A stretch of 34,676 bases of DNA from Okeania sp. SIO3I5 (GTDB lineage Bacteria; Cyanobacteriota; Cyanobacteriia; Cyanobacteriales; Microcoleaceae): positions 1 through 34,676 of the forward strand of contig NZ_JAAHHT010000086.1 of assembly GCF_010672085.1 (NCBI RefSeq). Reading direction: 5' to 3'. How positions within the stretch are numbered: the first letter of the stretch is position 1; each line of letters opens with the position of its first letter. This document shows positions 8,499 through 16,817 of this stretch, in pieces. The position numbers and the translations under genes are program-made. Under the pieces are notes generated by a model that saw only the letters and a list, made by a program, of their open reading frames with translations, did no database searches and was not told where the DNA came from.

Positions 8499-9566
8499 AT
8501 GGATTTTTTTAACTTATCTCTAGGAGAAATTTTACAAATTTTGCAGCAAGGTAAGTCTCTGGAAAAAAAAGAATTAGAAGCCTTAGCAAATCAGGAATTA
8601 ATAGAACAAAAACGTGCCGATGTTTTTAACATTACTTCGACAAATGTGAGAGAAGTAATTATGGAGCGATCGCTTCTTTTTCAGTCTGTAATTAATGACT
8701 ATGATAAGTTTCCTCTCAGAGACGATCAAACTTTAGAAACTTTATGGAAATTATGGTTACCTTTAGGAATAAAATTAGCTAATAAACGTCAAAATTTAGG
8801 TCGTTCATTAGTTCAAGGAATTTTAGGCGGACAAGGAACTGGTAAAACTACTCTGGCAAAAATTTTAGTCTTAATTTTAGAGAAGCTTGGCTACAAAACT
8901 ATTAGCATTTCTATTGATGATATTTATAAAACTTACGCCGAACGTCAACTTTTACAAAAGCAAGATTCCCGATTAATTTGGCGGGGACCTCCAGGTACCC
9001 ATGATGTTAGTTTGGGAATAGAAATTTTAGATAAGTTACGTCAATCTGAAAATCAAATTTCTGATAATTTAATTCCTATTCCTAGATTTAATAAGTCTCT
9101 TTTTAATGGTGCTGGAGATAGAATTGAACCAGAGATAGTAAGTAAAATTGATATTGTTTTATTTGAAGGTTGGTTTGTTGGAGTTCTACCAGTTGAAGAG
9201 AGAATTTTTGATTTTGCACCACCACCAATTATTACGGAAGCAGACAAAAAATTTGCCCGTGATATGAATAAACAATTAATCGAATATTTACCTCTGTGGG
9301 AAAATTTAGATAATTTAATTGTGTTATATCCAACTGATTATCGTTTTTCTAAACAATGGCGAAAACAAGCAGAACAACAAATGATTGCTTCAGGAAAATC
9401 AGGAATGAGCGATGATGAAATTGAAAAATTTGTAGATTATTTTTGGAAAGCATTGCATCCAGAATTGTTTATTAAACCGTTGATAAAAAATCCAGAATTG
9501 GTAGACTTAGTGATAGAAATTAATTCCGATCACTCTCTGGGAAATATTTATTATCCAAACTATTAA
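8499..9566 (+). CDS. glyK: D-glycerate 3-kinase (photorespiratory)
   Basis: A P-loop kinase that phosphorylates D-glycerate to 3-phosphoglycerate, the last step of photorespiration, returning carbon to the Calvin cycle in the cytoplasm. The Walker A motif is GGQGTGKTT at about residues 110-118. The next segment, ISIDDIYKTYAER, is followed by WRGPPGTHDV and LFEGWFVG, all hallmarks of the plant/cyanobacterial GLYK type. The longer open frame starts at 8430, but its first 23 codons lie in a CTGTTCCCTGTTCCC repeat, so I choose the ATG at 8499 (355 aa). The Lys-Arg-rich middle and the C-terminus (LFIKPLIKNPELVDLVIEIN) are complete. It appears monocistronic. Confidence 0.88.
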   Translation: MDFFNLSLGEILQILQQGKSLEKKELEALANQELIEQKRADVFNITSTNVREVIMERSLLFQSVINDYDKFPLRDDQTLETLWKLWLPLGIKLANKRQNLGRSLVQGILGGQGTGKTTLAKILVLILEKLGYKTISISIDDIYKTYAERQLLQKQDSRLIWRGPPGTHDVSLGIEILDKLRQSENQISDNLIPIPRFNKSLFNGAGDRIEPEIVSKIDIVLFEGWFVGVLPVEERIFDFAPPPIITEADKKFARDMNKQLIEYLPLWENLDNLIVLYPTDYRFSKQWRKQAEQQMIASGKSGMSDDEIEKFVDYFWKALHPELFIKPLIKNPELVDLVIEINSDHSLGNIYYPNY

Positions 9567-9573
9567 ATGGGCA

Positions 9574-9660
9574 GTCATTTCAGTTATCAGTTATCAGTAC
9601 CCCTAGCTGAAGCAAGAGGCTTGGAATACTGAATTCTCTTTTTTTATCCTCTTATACCAA
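9574..9660. repeat. Heptamer repeat (CAGTTAT)n cassette, copy 2
   Basis: Starts 8 bases after the glycerate kinase stop with GCAGTCATTTCAGTTATCAG, has about 2.5 heptamers, then a tail AAGAGGCTTGGAATA and TTTATCC like the copy at 7313-7400. It shows that heptamers plus flank move or are copied as a unit. The rest of the gap to 9833 is AT-rich with a CCCCACTCCCCTACTCCCCT run near 9783. Confidence 0.7.
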
Positions 9661-9833
9661 TTCCTAAAAGTAACGCTATACTTGGGTAAAACTTCAGTTA
9701 TTAAGTAATTAACACAGCTCGAATAACTTTTTTTGCTAATTTGAGCCACGAAGACTGTTAATTATTCTTATTTTTACTTCTCCCCCACTCCCCTACTCCC
9801 CTACTCAATAAAATTCTGATGCTCCAGGAAAAC

Positions 9834-10106
9834 CTAACCATTCCAATTCAACAACTTCATCTGGCAGTGGCTCCCAGAAATATATGCCTTGTTCATATTT
9901 TTTTTGTTCTTTTGATATTCCTTGTTATATTGCTCGATAGCTTTTCTACTTTCTTGTTTCAGGAAACTTTCCCAGTCAAATTCGATCATTATTCTTCTCA
10001 TTAATGGTGTTTTAGATATTCGTAAATTAATGTATTTTGGTAAATCTTGAGAATCCTCATTTTTGAGAGCCGGAAATTGCATTTGTGCATCAAAAAACCA
10101 GATCAA
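9834..10106 (-). CDS. Small hypothetical protein, possibly a remnant
   Basis: This 90-aa frame uses a TTG start. An ATG (MQFPALKN) 24 bases further in (10082) would give 82 aa and is equally likely. The residues look coding, with INLRISKTPLMRRIMIEFD, then an amphipathic helix ESFLKQESRKAIEQYNKEYQ and a basic KNKKNMNK stretch. The end at NWNG meets an early TAG, after which the frame continues for 10 codons (VFLEHQNFIE), so a nonsense change is possible. No family is recognised, and no convincing ribosome site is seen. Confidence 0.4.
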   Translation of the reverse strand: MIWFFDAQMQFPALKNEDSQDLPKYINLRISKTPLMRRIMIEFDWESFLKQESRKAIEQYNKEYQKNKKNMNKAYISGSHCQMKLLNWNG

Positions 10107-10168
10107 AAGACTTCACTTGGGAAAGGTTTATTGAAGTCTTATATCAAGTCTCGTTAATTAGCCATAAT

Positions 10169-10203
10169 AAAAATGTTCTTCGTCTCTAAGGAAGAATATT
10201 TTT
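10169..10203. terminator. Bidirectional terminator-like hairpin
   Basis: AAAAATGTTCTTC (10169-10181) pairs with GAAGAATATTTTT (10191-10203) with one mismatch around a 9-base loop. A-tract and T-tract arms would give a U-rich tail on either strand. It lies between the small - strand frame at 9834 and the TPR gene ending at 10401. A second inverted repeat, AGACTTCA/TGAAGTCT, is at 10109-10140. No other gene is visible in 10107-10400. Confidence 0.4.
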
Positions 10204-10400
10204 CGCTCTTTCCCTTTCTTCCCTACTCCCTAAATTTTTTATTGTGGTTATTCAAAGAGACATGATATTATTAGTAATTTAATATCCAGGGTTGTTATAG
10301 CTAAGAAAGAATTGGTTAGGACATAGACTAATGATGAATCTTCGACTAGAAAAGGTTTTTCCAACTATTCCCTATTCCCTTCTATAACAACAAAAGCTGA

Positions 10401-11573
10401 TTAATCTTCCAATTCCGCTATAGCAGTTTCCACTTTTTCCTTACCCTGAGAATTATTCTGTTTCTCAAACAGTTTTAAAGCTTTTTTAAAAGATCTTAAC
10501 GCTTCTCTGTTACGTTCTCTACTTTTAAGAGCTAACCCCATTTTATAGTGAGCATCTGCATTATCAGGATTTCTTTTAATTACTTGCCGATACATAATTA
10601 TTGCCTGTAAATAATTCTGCTGTTCTAAAAGTATCTCCGCAGCAGCAAACCTAGCTTCCACTAGATCAGGATTAGCAGAAGCAGCTCTTTGATAAAAATT
10701 CAAAGCACCTTGAACATTATTCTGCGCTTGATAAATTTCCGCAATTTGAAACTGAATATCTCCATTTCGAGGTTCTAAAAGAGAGGCTAATTTCAGAGCT
10801 GCTAAACCACCATTAGTATCTCCAGTAGCGAGTAGAGCTGTTCCCAATTTGATTTGTATCCCTGCATCTCTCGGTGATAACTGCACAGCTTGTCGCACTG
10901 CTGCCAATGCTTCAGAAAAACGCTTTTGCTTCAGTAATACCAAACCCATTGCAGCATGAGCTTCAGCATTCTGAGGATTAGACTGAATTGCTACTTGATA
11001 CGCAACGATCGCCTCATTGTATTTCTCAAGACGAAACAATGTAGCAGCTAACCCTAAATGAGTATTAATATTATTACGATCCAAGAAAGAAGCACGGCGA
11101 TAAGCTGCAACTGCGGCCTGATAATTTTCTAATTTGGCCATACTATACCCCAAACCATATTGAAAATTTGCATTATGAGGATCTATGGCGATCGCCTGTT
11201 GATAAAACTGAGCTGCTGCTTGGAAATTTTCTTGGAGTGCTTCCAAGTAAGCAATACCGGAATATATTTGTGCATTTTTGGGGTCTAAACGTGCCGCCTG
11301 TTGATATATTTTTATGGCAAGTTGATAATTTCCAGCATCTACTAATTCCCGTCCCTGGCGTAGTAGTTGATCTAACTTTGAATTCCCATTTTGATTAACT
11401 TGAGCCAATAATTTGACCCCACAAGTTGGAAAAGCATAGGAGGTGTTATTTGCCTGCCTATCTATTTTTTGACAAGGAACTCCATAAGCAATAGAAGGAA
11501 TAGTGGTTATTATTGTGGCCACCATTAGACTACTGAATATTGATATTGTTTGTTTATACACGGCCAGTCTCAA
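10401..11573 (-). CDS. Secreted or periplasmic TPR-repeat protein
   Basis: The N-terminal hydrophobic stretch (about 11-30, ending TIPSIAYG) looks like a signal peptide. Residues 68-380 then hold about nine consecutive 34-residue TPR units with the usual A/G-x3-Y/F...A...P pattern, for example NYQLAIKIYQQAARLDPKNA and NYLQAIIMYRQVIKRNPDNA. TPR arrays bind protein partners; nothing shows which. A charged tail (EKQNNSQGKEKVETAIAELED) ends it. The start is uncertain: the longest frame uses TTG (11573), a GTG follows 12 bases inside, and the first ATG (residue 17) would shorten the signal peptide's positive end. The gene is divergent from the YbjQ-type gene at 11702. Confidence 0.8.
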   Translation of the reverse strand: MRLAVYKQTISIFSSLMVATIITTIPSIAYGVPCQKIDRQANNTSYAFPTCGVKLLAQVNQNGNSKLDQLLRQGRELVDAGNYQLAIKIYQQAARLDPKNAQIYSGIAYLEALQENFQAAAQFYQQAIAIDPHNANFQYGLGYSMAKLENYQAAVAAYRRASFLDRNNINTHLGLAATLFRLEKYNEAIVAYQVAIQSNPQNAEAHAAMGLVLLKQKRFSEALAAVRQAVQLSPRDAGIQIKLGTALLATGDTNGGLAALKLASLLEPRNGDIQFQIAEIYQAQNNVQGALNFYQRAASANPDLVEARFAAAEILLEQQNYLQAIIMYRQVIKRNPDNADAHYKMGLALKSRERNREALRSFKKALKLFEKQNNSQGKEKVETAIAELED

Positions 11574-11701
11574 ATATTAGGTACTTATAGAAATTATTAA
11601 TCATATCACTTTGTTCAGGAATATTTGACTCAAGTTCTGTAGTCTTTTTATAGAGAACAACAAAGCTAAGTCTAGTCAAAAAAAATTAGGAGATAATAAA
11701 G

Positions 11702-12028
11702 ATGATTGTAACTACAACTGATGTAATCCAAGGCACTGAAGTTCAAGAATATTTAGGAGTTGTAACTGCTGAAGTAGTTTATGGTAGTAATGCTCTGAGA
11801 GATTTTTTTGCTGGAATTAGAGATATCATTGGAGGTCGTACCGGCAGTTATGAAGAAGTATTTAAAAAGGGTCAGGAAGATGCGATCGCCGAACTAGAAA
11901 AGCGTGCTAGACGTATAGGTGCTAATGCCGTTGTGGGGGTAGAAATAGATACAGGCACTATTAATGTGGATGAAAAAGGTGCCTTGCTATTAATCACTGC
12001 AACTGGAACAGCAGTCAAGTTAGCATAA
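11702..12028 (+). CDS. YbjQ/UPF0145 family protein
   Basis: This 108-aa protein has the UPF0145 (YbjQ-type, once called heavy-metal-binding domain) pattern in full. It contains IVTTTDVIQGTEVQEYLGVV, then VVYGSNALRDFFAGIRDIIGGR, a helix (YEEVFKKGQEDAIAELEKRA), and GANAVVGVEIDTGTI before a final strand ITATGTAVKL. The family forms ring-like pentamers in solved structures; its function is unknown. AGGAGA at 11688-11693 is well placed for the ATG at 11702. It is monocistronic and divergent from the TPR gene. The stop codon is followed at once by a TTAATTAATAATTAATAATT simple repeat. Confidence 0.88.
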   Translation: MIVTTTDVIQGTEVQEYLGVVTAEVVYGSNALRDFFAGIRDIIGGRTGSYEEVFKKGQEDAIAELEKRARRIGANAVVGVEIDTGTINVDEKGALLLITATGTAVKLA

Positions 12029-12030
12029 GT

Positions 12031-12070
12031 ATTTAATTAATAATTAATAATTAATAATTAATAATTAATA
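12031..12070. repeat. AATTAAT simple tandem repeat
   Basis: Four to five copies of TAATTAATAA-type heptamers sit directly after the YbjQ-type gene and before the AGGACTTAC element. Confidence 0.75.
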
Positions 12071-12071
12071 C

Positions 12072-12160
12072 AGGACTTACGCAACGGTACTAATTGTAGT
12101 GGGAATATCCAGAATAATGCTGGATATATACACCATATATAGCGGTACTGGGTAAGTCCT
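12072..12160. mobile_element. 89-bp MITE-like element with AGGACTTAC terminal inverted repeats
   Basis: The ends AGGACTTAC (12072-12080) and GTAAGTCCT (12152-12160) are perfect 9-bp inverted repeats. Inside are an ATATCCAG/CTGGATAT inverted repeat and two GCGGTACT/ACGGTACT direct repeats. It has no coding capacity. A second single end, ACAGGACTTACGCAAATTAT, lies at 34344. Similar ACTTACGCA ends are common in cyanobacterial genomes, so it is probably a non-autonomous transposon derivative. Confidence 0.65.
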
Positions 12161-12179
12161 TTCATTAATGAATAATGGA

Positions 12180-12231
12180 CAATGGATAATGGATAATTAC
12201 CTCTCCCTAAAAGGGAGAGGATTGACTAAAA
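12180..12231. repeat. Interspersed repeat with TCTCCCT/AGGGAGA hairpin (copy 2)
   Basis: Almost identical to 5753-5803, here wedged directly between the AGGACTTAC element and the GACCTCTCC element. The gap 12029-12547 is thus nearly all repeat DNA; its last part (12390-12480) holds CTCCCCATCTCCCCATCT and CTCCGCGCCTCCTGACTCCG short repeats. Confidence 0.75.
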
Positions 12232-12370
12232 TAGACCTCTACGAAAATTAAAAATAGAATCAATTCTTATCCATAAATTATCAATTACTTCTCACTATTG
12301 CCTGTTATATGTTCCTTGTTCCCTGTTCCCAGTTAAGTGTTCCCTGTTCCCTCTTTTCCGGAGAGGTCTA
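12232..12370 (+). mobile_element. GACCTCTCC-type MITE, copy 1
   Basis: The ends TA-GACCTCTACGAAAA and TTTTCCGGAGAGGTC-TA are near-perfect inverted repeats, each bounded by TA, as in elements that duplicate a TA target. The interior includes AAAATAGAATCAATTCTTAT and a CTGTTCCCTGTTCCC short-repeat run. It is 139 bp with no coding capacity. Further copies are at 31148-31251 and, inverted, at 31781-31891. Confidence 0.75.
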
Positions 12371-12547
12371 ATGAAAAAAAGATTCAAAAATACTCCCCAT
12401 CTCCCCATCTATAAATTTTCCACACTCCGCGCCTCCTGACTCCGCGCCTCTTAACTCCTGACTCCCTTCTCAAAACACTATACAGAATGGAAAAGTGGTC
12501 ATAAGCTGTTAATAGAACCTTAATTTTTTCTATAGGAGCGAGTCCCA

Positions 12548-13942
12548 ATGACTACTACCACAAAATTTAATCCCTATCTCATGGGCAATTTTGCCCCAGT
12601 CAGCAAAGAAATAACTGCGGACAACCTGGAAATCAAAGGTGAACTCCCTAGAGATTTGTCAGGAATGTATGTGAGAAATGGCCCTAATCCTCAATTCGCA
12701 CCTCTAGGTAAATATGACTGGATGGATGGTGATGGAATGCTGCATGGAGTAAGAATTAGTGGTGGTAGAGCAGAATATCGGAATCGCTATGTAGGGACTG
12801 GAGGATTTGAAGTAGAAAAAGACTTGGGTTATGCAGTATGGAGTGGTAGATTAGAACCTCCTCAAATGAATAATCCTTATGGACCTTATAAAAATGTGGC
12901 GAATAATGGTCTAATTTATCACAATGGCAAGTTATTAGCTCTTTGGGAAGCAGGTTTACCTTATGAAGTTAGAGTTCCTAGTCTCGAAACAATTGGCCCC
13001 TATTTGTGTGATGGTTACTTAGATTCTGCTTTCACTGCTCATCCAAAAGTTGACCCGATGACTGGAGAATTGATATTTTTTGGTTATGCTCTTGATGCGC
13101 CTCCTTATCTAAAATATGGTGTGATTTCTAGTAACGGCGAGGTATTGCAGACAGTACCTATCGATGTACCTGTGCCAAGTGGTCCCCACGATTTTGCTAT
13201 CACAAAAAATTATACAATTTTGATGGATTTACCGTTACGGTTCCGTCCAGAACGAGAAGAACAAGGTTTACCTGCTTGGATGTTTGAAACTGGAGTACCA
13301 AGTCGTTTTGGTATTTTGCCTCGGTATGGGAGTAATGAAGATATTCGCTGGTTTGAAGCTCAACCTTGCTATATCAATCACATTCTTAATGCTTATGAAT
13401 ATGAGGATGAAATAATATTGTATGCTTGTCGAATGAGTTCAACTCATGTGTATCCTGGTACTTTGAGAGACCCCAATGAGAATATTCCGCGAATGTATGG
13501 GTGGGCGTTTAATCTCAAGACTGGTGCAGTGAGAGAGGGAATGTTAGATAAGAGACCATCGGAGTTTCCTTGTATTAATCATAGGTTTGTAGGAGGAGAA
13601 ATGCGCTATGGTTACACTTCGAGAATGGCATCTTTGCGACCATTGTTTGATGGGATTATTAAATATGACTTCGCTACTGGTAGATCGTTACCCCATGATT
13701 TTGGTGAAAGTCGCTATGGAGGTGCTGTGACGTTTGCACCAAGAATAGGTGCTATTGATGAGGATGATGGTTGGTTGTTGACGTTTGTGTACGATCAGAA
13801 AGAGAAGCGTTCTGAATTATTGGTGATAGATGCTCAGGATATGAGAGGGGAACCTGTAGCGCGGGTAATTTTACCTCAGAGAGTACCTTATGGTTTTCAT
13901 TGTACTTGGGTGTCTGAGATGCAGTTGATAGCAAATAGATAA
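12548..13942 (+). CDS. Carotenoid cleavage oxygenase (RPE65/CCD superfamily)
   Basis: This 464-aa soluble or membrane-associated enzyme is predicted to cleave carotenoids or apocarotenoids oxidatively with a non-haem Fe(II). The four iron-binding His of the seven-bladed propeller are visible: His165 (TAHPKVDP), His214 (SGPHDFAIT), His278 (YINHILNAYE) and His451 (YGFHCTWV). Other family blocks are LSGMYVRNGPNPQF (38-51) and DGDGMLHGVRI (60-70). Length and ends are complete. AGGAG at 12534-12538 serves the ATG at 12548. It cannot be told by eye whether it acts on apocarotenals, as Synechocystis ACO does, or on full-length carotenoids like Nostoc CCDs. It lies 132 bp upstream of the NrtS-like gene, with HIP1 repeats between them. 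Confidence 0.93.
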   Translation: MTTTTKFNPYLMGNFAPVSKEITADNLEIKGELPRDLSGMYVRNGPNPQFAPLGKYDWMDGDGMLHGVRISGGRAEYRNRYVGTGGFEVEKDLGYAVWSGRLEPPQMNNPYGPYKNVANNGLIYHNGKLLALWEAGLPYEVRVPSLETIGPYLCDGYLDSAFTAHPKVDPMTGELIFFGYALDAPPYLKYGVISSNGEVLQTVPIDVPVPSGPHDFAITKNYTILMDLPLRFRPEREEQGLPAWMFETGVPSRFGILPRYGSNEDIRWFEAQPCYINHILNAYEYEDEIILYACRMSSTHVYPGTLRDPNENIPRMYGWAFNLKTGAVREGMLDKRPSEFPCINHRFVGGEMRYGYTSRMASLRPLFDGIIKYDFATGRSLPHDFGESRYGGAVTFAPRIGAIDEDDGWLLTFVYDQKEKRSELLVIDAQDMRGEPVARVILPQRVPYGFHCTWVSEMQLIANR

Positions 13943-13993
13943 CTAGCTATCAGCTTTTAGCATTCAGATATCAGCTTTTTGAACTGAGGAAAA

Positions 13994-14053
13994 GAACGTC
14001 GGGCGATCGCTATTTTGGGTTTACATGAAAGTGGAGCGATCGCTATTTTAATT
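13994..14053. repeat. Direct repeat of GCGATCGCTATTTT (HIP1-containing)
   Basis: GGCGATCGCTATTTT and AGCGATCGCTATTTT occur about 43 bases apart between the carotenoid oxygenase and the NrtS-like gene. HIP1 octamers are hyper-abundant in many cyanobacteria. The preceding stretch (13947-13981) carries a CTATCAGCTTTTAGC / ATATCAGCTTTTTGA short repeat. Confidence 0.7.
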
Positions 14054-14074
14054 AACAAATAGATTGAGAAATTT

Positions 14075-14308
14075 ATGAAATTTTTGAAAGCATATTTGGC
14101 TGCTTTATTTGATAGAAACTTAATGCCTACAGCGTTAAAAGTTGCAGTAGTTGTGGGTTCTATTTTGTTTATAATTAATCATGGTTCAGCTTTAGTAAAA
14201 GGAAAAATGAATCTGGAACGTTGGAGTTCTGGGTTGTTGACTTATTTGGTTCCTTATGCTGTTAATATTCATGGTCAATTTGTTAGTCAAAAACGTCAGG
14301 GCTTGTAA
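14075..14308 (+). CDS. nrtS: NrtS-like small nitrate/nitrite transporter subunit
   Basis: This 77-aa protein has two hydrophobic helices. The first (about 19-37, TALKVAVVVGSILFIINHG) leads into SALVKGKMNLERW, and the second (about 51-66) contains LLTYLVPYAVN. This is the pattern I associate with NrtS, the short two-helix nitrate/nitrite transporter found in marine cyanobacteria and some marine bacteria. NrtS works as an oligomer, and in Synechococcus PCC 7002 two paralogues (NrtS1/NrtS2) act together. Only one copy is seen here, so a homo-oligomer or a distant partner is needed. There is no strong ribosome site before the ATG at 14075. No nitrate-assimilation gene is adjacent. The identification is from recall of the family. 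Confidence 0.72.
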   Translation: MKFLKAYLAALFDRNLMPTALKVAVVVGSILFIINHGSALVKGKMNLERWSSGLLTYLVPYAVNIHGQFVSQKRQGL

Positions 14309-14628
14309 CTGTTATCTATACTATAATATAGTAATATCATGTCCGGATAATTAGTTATAAAAAAGTTTTTGTTTGTAGTATAACTATGATTATATTGAAA
14401 TATCTATGCTTCTTGCTCAAGCCCTAGCTAGGAAATAAACTAATTTTTTGTGCTAATTGGACTTAAACAAAATAGAGCCAGAAAATAGGTTCAAATACAG
14501 ACGGGCAAAGGCTTTTACGTCAAAAAGGTATAAATCCTGAATAAGTACGGGTTCTAGCCATTTTTAAGGTATCGACGTAATTCCTTTACCTAGAGTAGCT
14601 TTGACGCATTTTTTCGACTAGAAAATGT
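14309..14628. repeat. Gap with ATATCATGTCCGGATAAT repeat end and palindrome
   Basis: TACTATA-a-TATAGTA (14319-14333) is a perfect palindrome. Next, ATATCATGTCCGGATAAT (14334-14351) followed by AGTTATAAAAAAGTTTTT matches 30476-30510 nearly base for base. The second half contains TCGACTAGAAAATG, echoing CGACTAGAAAAGG at about 10346. No gene is visible. It separates the NrtS gene from the 3' end of the converging five-gene block. Confidence 0.6.
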
Positions 14629-16788
14629 TTAAGTACCACTAATCGTAAATCTAACTTTCTCTACTCCTTCAATCATTTCTAAAGCAAATTGTGCAGAGGT
14701 AAATGAATTATCATTTGGGAATGGTGATCGCTCTTGAATCTTTGTTTTCAATTCAGCGATATTGATTGTTCTTGTATTTTGATCTTTCCAAGGAATAGGC
14801 TCAACCTTTGCTTTAATTTGTCTACCATCTTGATCTTTCAATTCTTTGTAAAAGGTGCTCCCCTCATTATCTGAGTCCAACCCAAAATGAAGGGTTTCTG
14901 GCTTTTGGTGAATATCAACTGTTTTCACTTCCCCATGAAATAAACAAATCAATACATTAGCTGAAAGGCGATCCATTCGGAGCAATGTAAGTTTATCTGT
15001 GTCAGGAATAGCATTATCATCATTAACTAGCTTGCTATAACCATCAACGAGTAAACCAGGCCAACCTGCTACTACATCAGAGCGTAGTAAAAAGCCAGTT
15101 ACTTTTTTGTGAAGATTGGTTGTGGGAATGTTTTTATTTGCTTGATCTTGTCGATGATCTGATGTGGTGACTCGCCCAATACTAAATGCCCCATCTAATA
15201 AGCATTCTATCCATAATGGATCGATACAGAAGAAACGAATTGATTCTGTGGGTAACATCCGTTCGTCGGAGACTAAATAATTACAGGGTACACCTTTGAG
15301 AAGGCTTAAATCTCTAAACCAGGATGATATTTCATCAGGAAGTTGAGTATTGGACTGATTGTAGAAAGGTAAATGACTTTCGGTATTTTGAATTATTTGT
15401 CCATGTCTATGGTTGCGCTTCCAGTGGTAGAGACTAATGGAGAAATTTTTACTTTGTAAAGCTAACAACCGTCCTAATTCCCAAGCTGCGGCGTAGGAAA
15501 TATCAAACATACCGTTATTGGGATTGTAGCGCACTAGCTCATCAGCAGCACGGATGGGTAACGTGATGTTATCGTTAGGATTATTTCCGGTGATTAACGG
15601 ACTATGATACCAGGAGAATGTTTTACCTCCTTGTCGTAAAAAGTGAGGTAGAGGAAGGTAGCCCATTGACAGGTATTTTTCGGCTTCAGCATTATCAACC
15701 TTGGGTAATCTGAGGATACTAGGTTCCCGACGATAAATGTCTAGGCGATCGCCTAATTTTTCAATTGAGTATTGTTCATCATCTTCATTGATAATTCGCC
15801 ATAGTATTCCTTCCTCATCAACTTGTATTGTTGGATTAGAGAGGGCAATATTTTTGTCTACAAACTTGGGTGTTAAATTCTTAGTTTGGCTAGAGTTTAA
15901 ATCTGGTATAAGTTCTAGGTTGTTAATACTAAAGAGGAATTCACCCCGGTTAATATGAATCAGTAATCCTTTAAAGCTTTGCTTTTCATCAACGCAAGAA
16001 AAACTCCAACTTTTAAGGCTAACTAAGCGAATATAATCATCATTTCCTGCACCTTGAAAGTTAAAACCTTGGTTGTCATAACGCCCTTCTATAGAAACAA
16101 GATGAACGGTACTGATACTGCCTTTTTTAGGTAGTCTATTACCAATAATGATTGCTAGTTCATCCCCAACTAACTTGTTTTGAACATCTGTTCCTTGGCG
16201 TACATGAGCGAGATATTGTAAATCTTCTTTAGCCGGTAATATTTTATCTAATAACTGTTTTTTGACATCAATTACGGTTAATTTATCGTTTTCGTGTTGT
16301 CCGCTTTCTAAGTGCAAAAAAACTTCATTTGTAGGTTGAGTTTCATCTTTGCTGACAACTTTAGGGAATTTCCCGGCATCTGTTTTAGGATTCTTTAATT
16401 GCCCAAGAGTGATAATTTTGGGTTTTGGTTTCTCTTCCTCTTCAAATAATAGGAGTGCTAACCAAGGTAAATTATTGCTATTAGTATCAACCAGACGTTC
16501 CCAAGGTAAGGTACTGCGGTTTAACACAATATGGGGTAGAACGTTGGAATGTTCGCCTAAGCTACCATTTGGAGGGAATACACCATGAATATCTGTGGGT
16601 TTTAAATCAAAGCGTTCTCCAAAAACAGCAAAAGTTCTAGTAACAGTGAAGGAGTTATCTCCTTGAATTTTTGCTCCTGCTGTAACTTCCTGTTGAATAT
16701 TAATCTCATAGTCACCATCTTTTAAGGCAGGTTGATGGTACTGAATGAATTCGATTTTTGTGGGTTTAGTTGTAGTAGTTTCTGACAT
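14629..16788 (-). CDS. Large conserved hypothetical protein, last gene of the five-gene block
   Basis: This 719-aa protein has no signal peptide or transmembrane segment. Residues 45-120 carry a distinctive block: FGERFDLKPTDIHGVFPPNG, then NVLPHIVLNRSTLPWERLVD and LPWLALLLFEEEE. I have the impression that this block recurs in unnamed proteins of other bacteria. The middle has alternating beta-like strands. Later come SMGYLPLPHFLRQGGKTFSW and ISYAAAWELGRLLALQSKNF, consistent with an internal structural domain. No catalytic motif is seen. It follows the DUF6603 gene by 135 bp, a gap holding a GTTGGGTT palindrome. The ATG at 16788 has no clear ribosome site. Role unknown; by context a structural partner of the block. 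Confidence 0.7.
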   Translation of the reverse strand: MSETTTTKPTKIEFIQYHQPALKDGDYEINIQQEVTAGAKIQGDNSFTVTRTFAVFGERFDLKPTDIHGVFPPNGSLGEHSNVLPHIVLNRSTLPWERLVDTNSNNLPWLALLLFEEEEKPKPKIITLGQLKNPKTDAGKFPKVVSKDETQPTNEVFLHLESGQHENDKLTVIDVKKQLLDKILPAKEDLQYLAHVRQGTDVQNKLVGDELAIIIGNRLPKKGSISTVHLVSIEGRYDNQGFNFQGAGNDDYIRLVSLKSWSFSCVDEKQSFKGLLIHINRGEFLFSINNLELIPDLNSSQTKNLTPKFVDKNIALSNPTIQVDEEGILWRIINEDDEQYSIEKLGDRLDIYRREPSILRLPKVDNAEAEKYLSMGYLPLPHFLRQGGKTFSWYHSPLITGNNPNDNITLPIRAADELVRYNPNNGMFDISYAAAWELGRLLALQSKNFSISLYHWKRNHRHGQIIQNTESHLPFYNQSNTQLPDEISSWFRDLSLLKGVPCNYLVSDERMLPTESIRFFCIDPLWIECLLDGAFSIGRVTTSDHRQDQANKNIPTTNLHKKVTGFLLRSDVVAGWPGLLVDGYSKLVNDDNAIPDTDKLTLLRMDRLSANVLICLFHGEVKTVDIHQKPETLHFGLDSDNEGSTFYKELKDQDGRQIKAKVEPIPWKDQNTRTINIAELKTKIQERSPFPNDNSFTSAQFALEMIEGVEKVRFTISGT

Positions 16789-16817
16789 TTTTATCTGTAA
16801 TAATTATCTTTTTTTTC

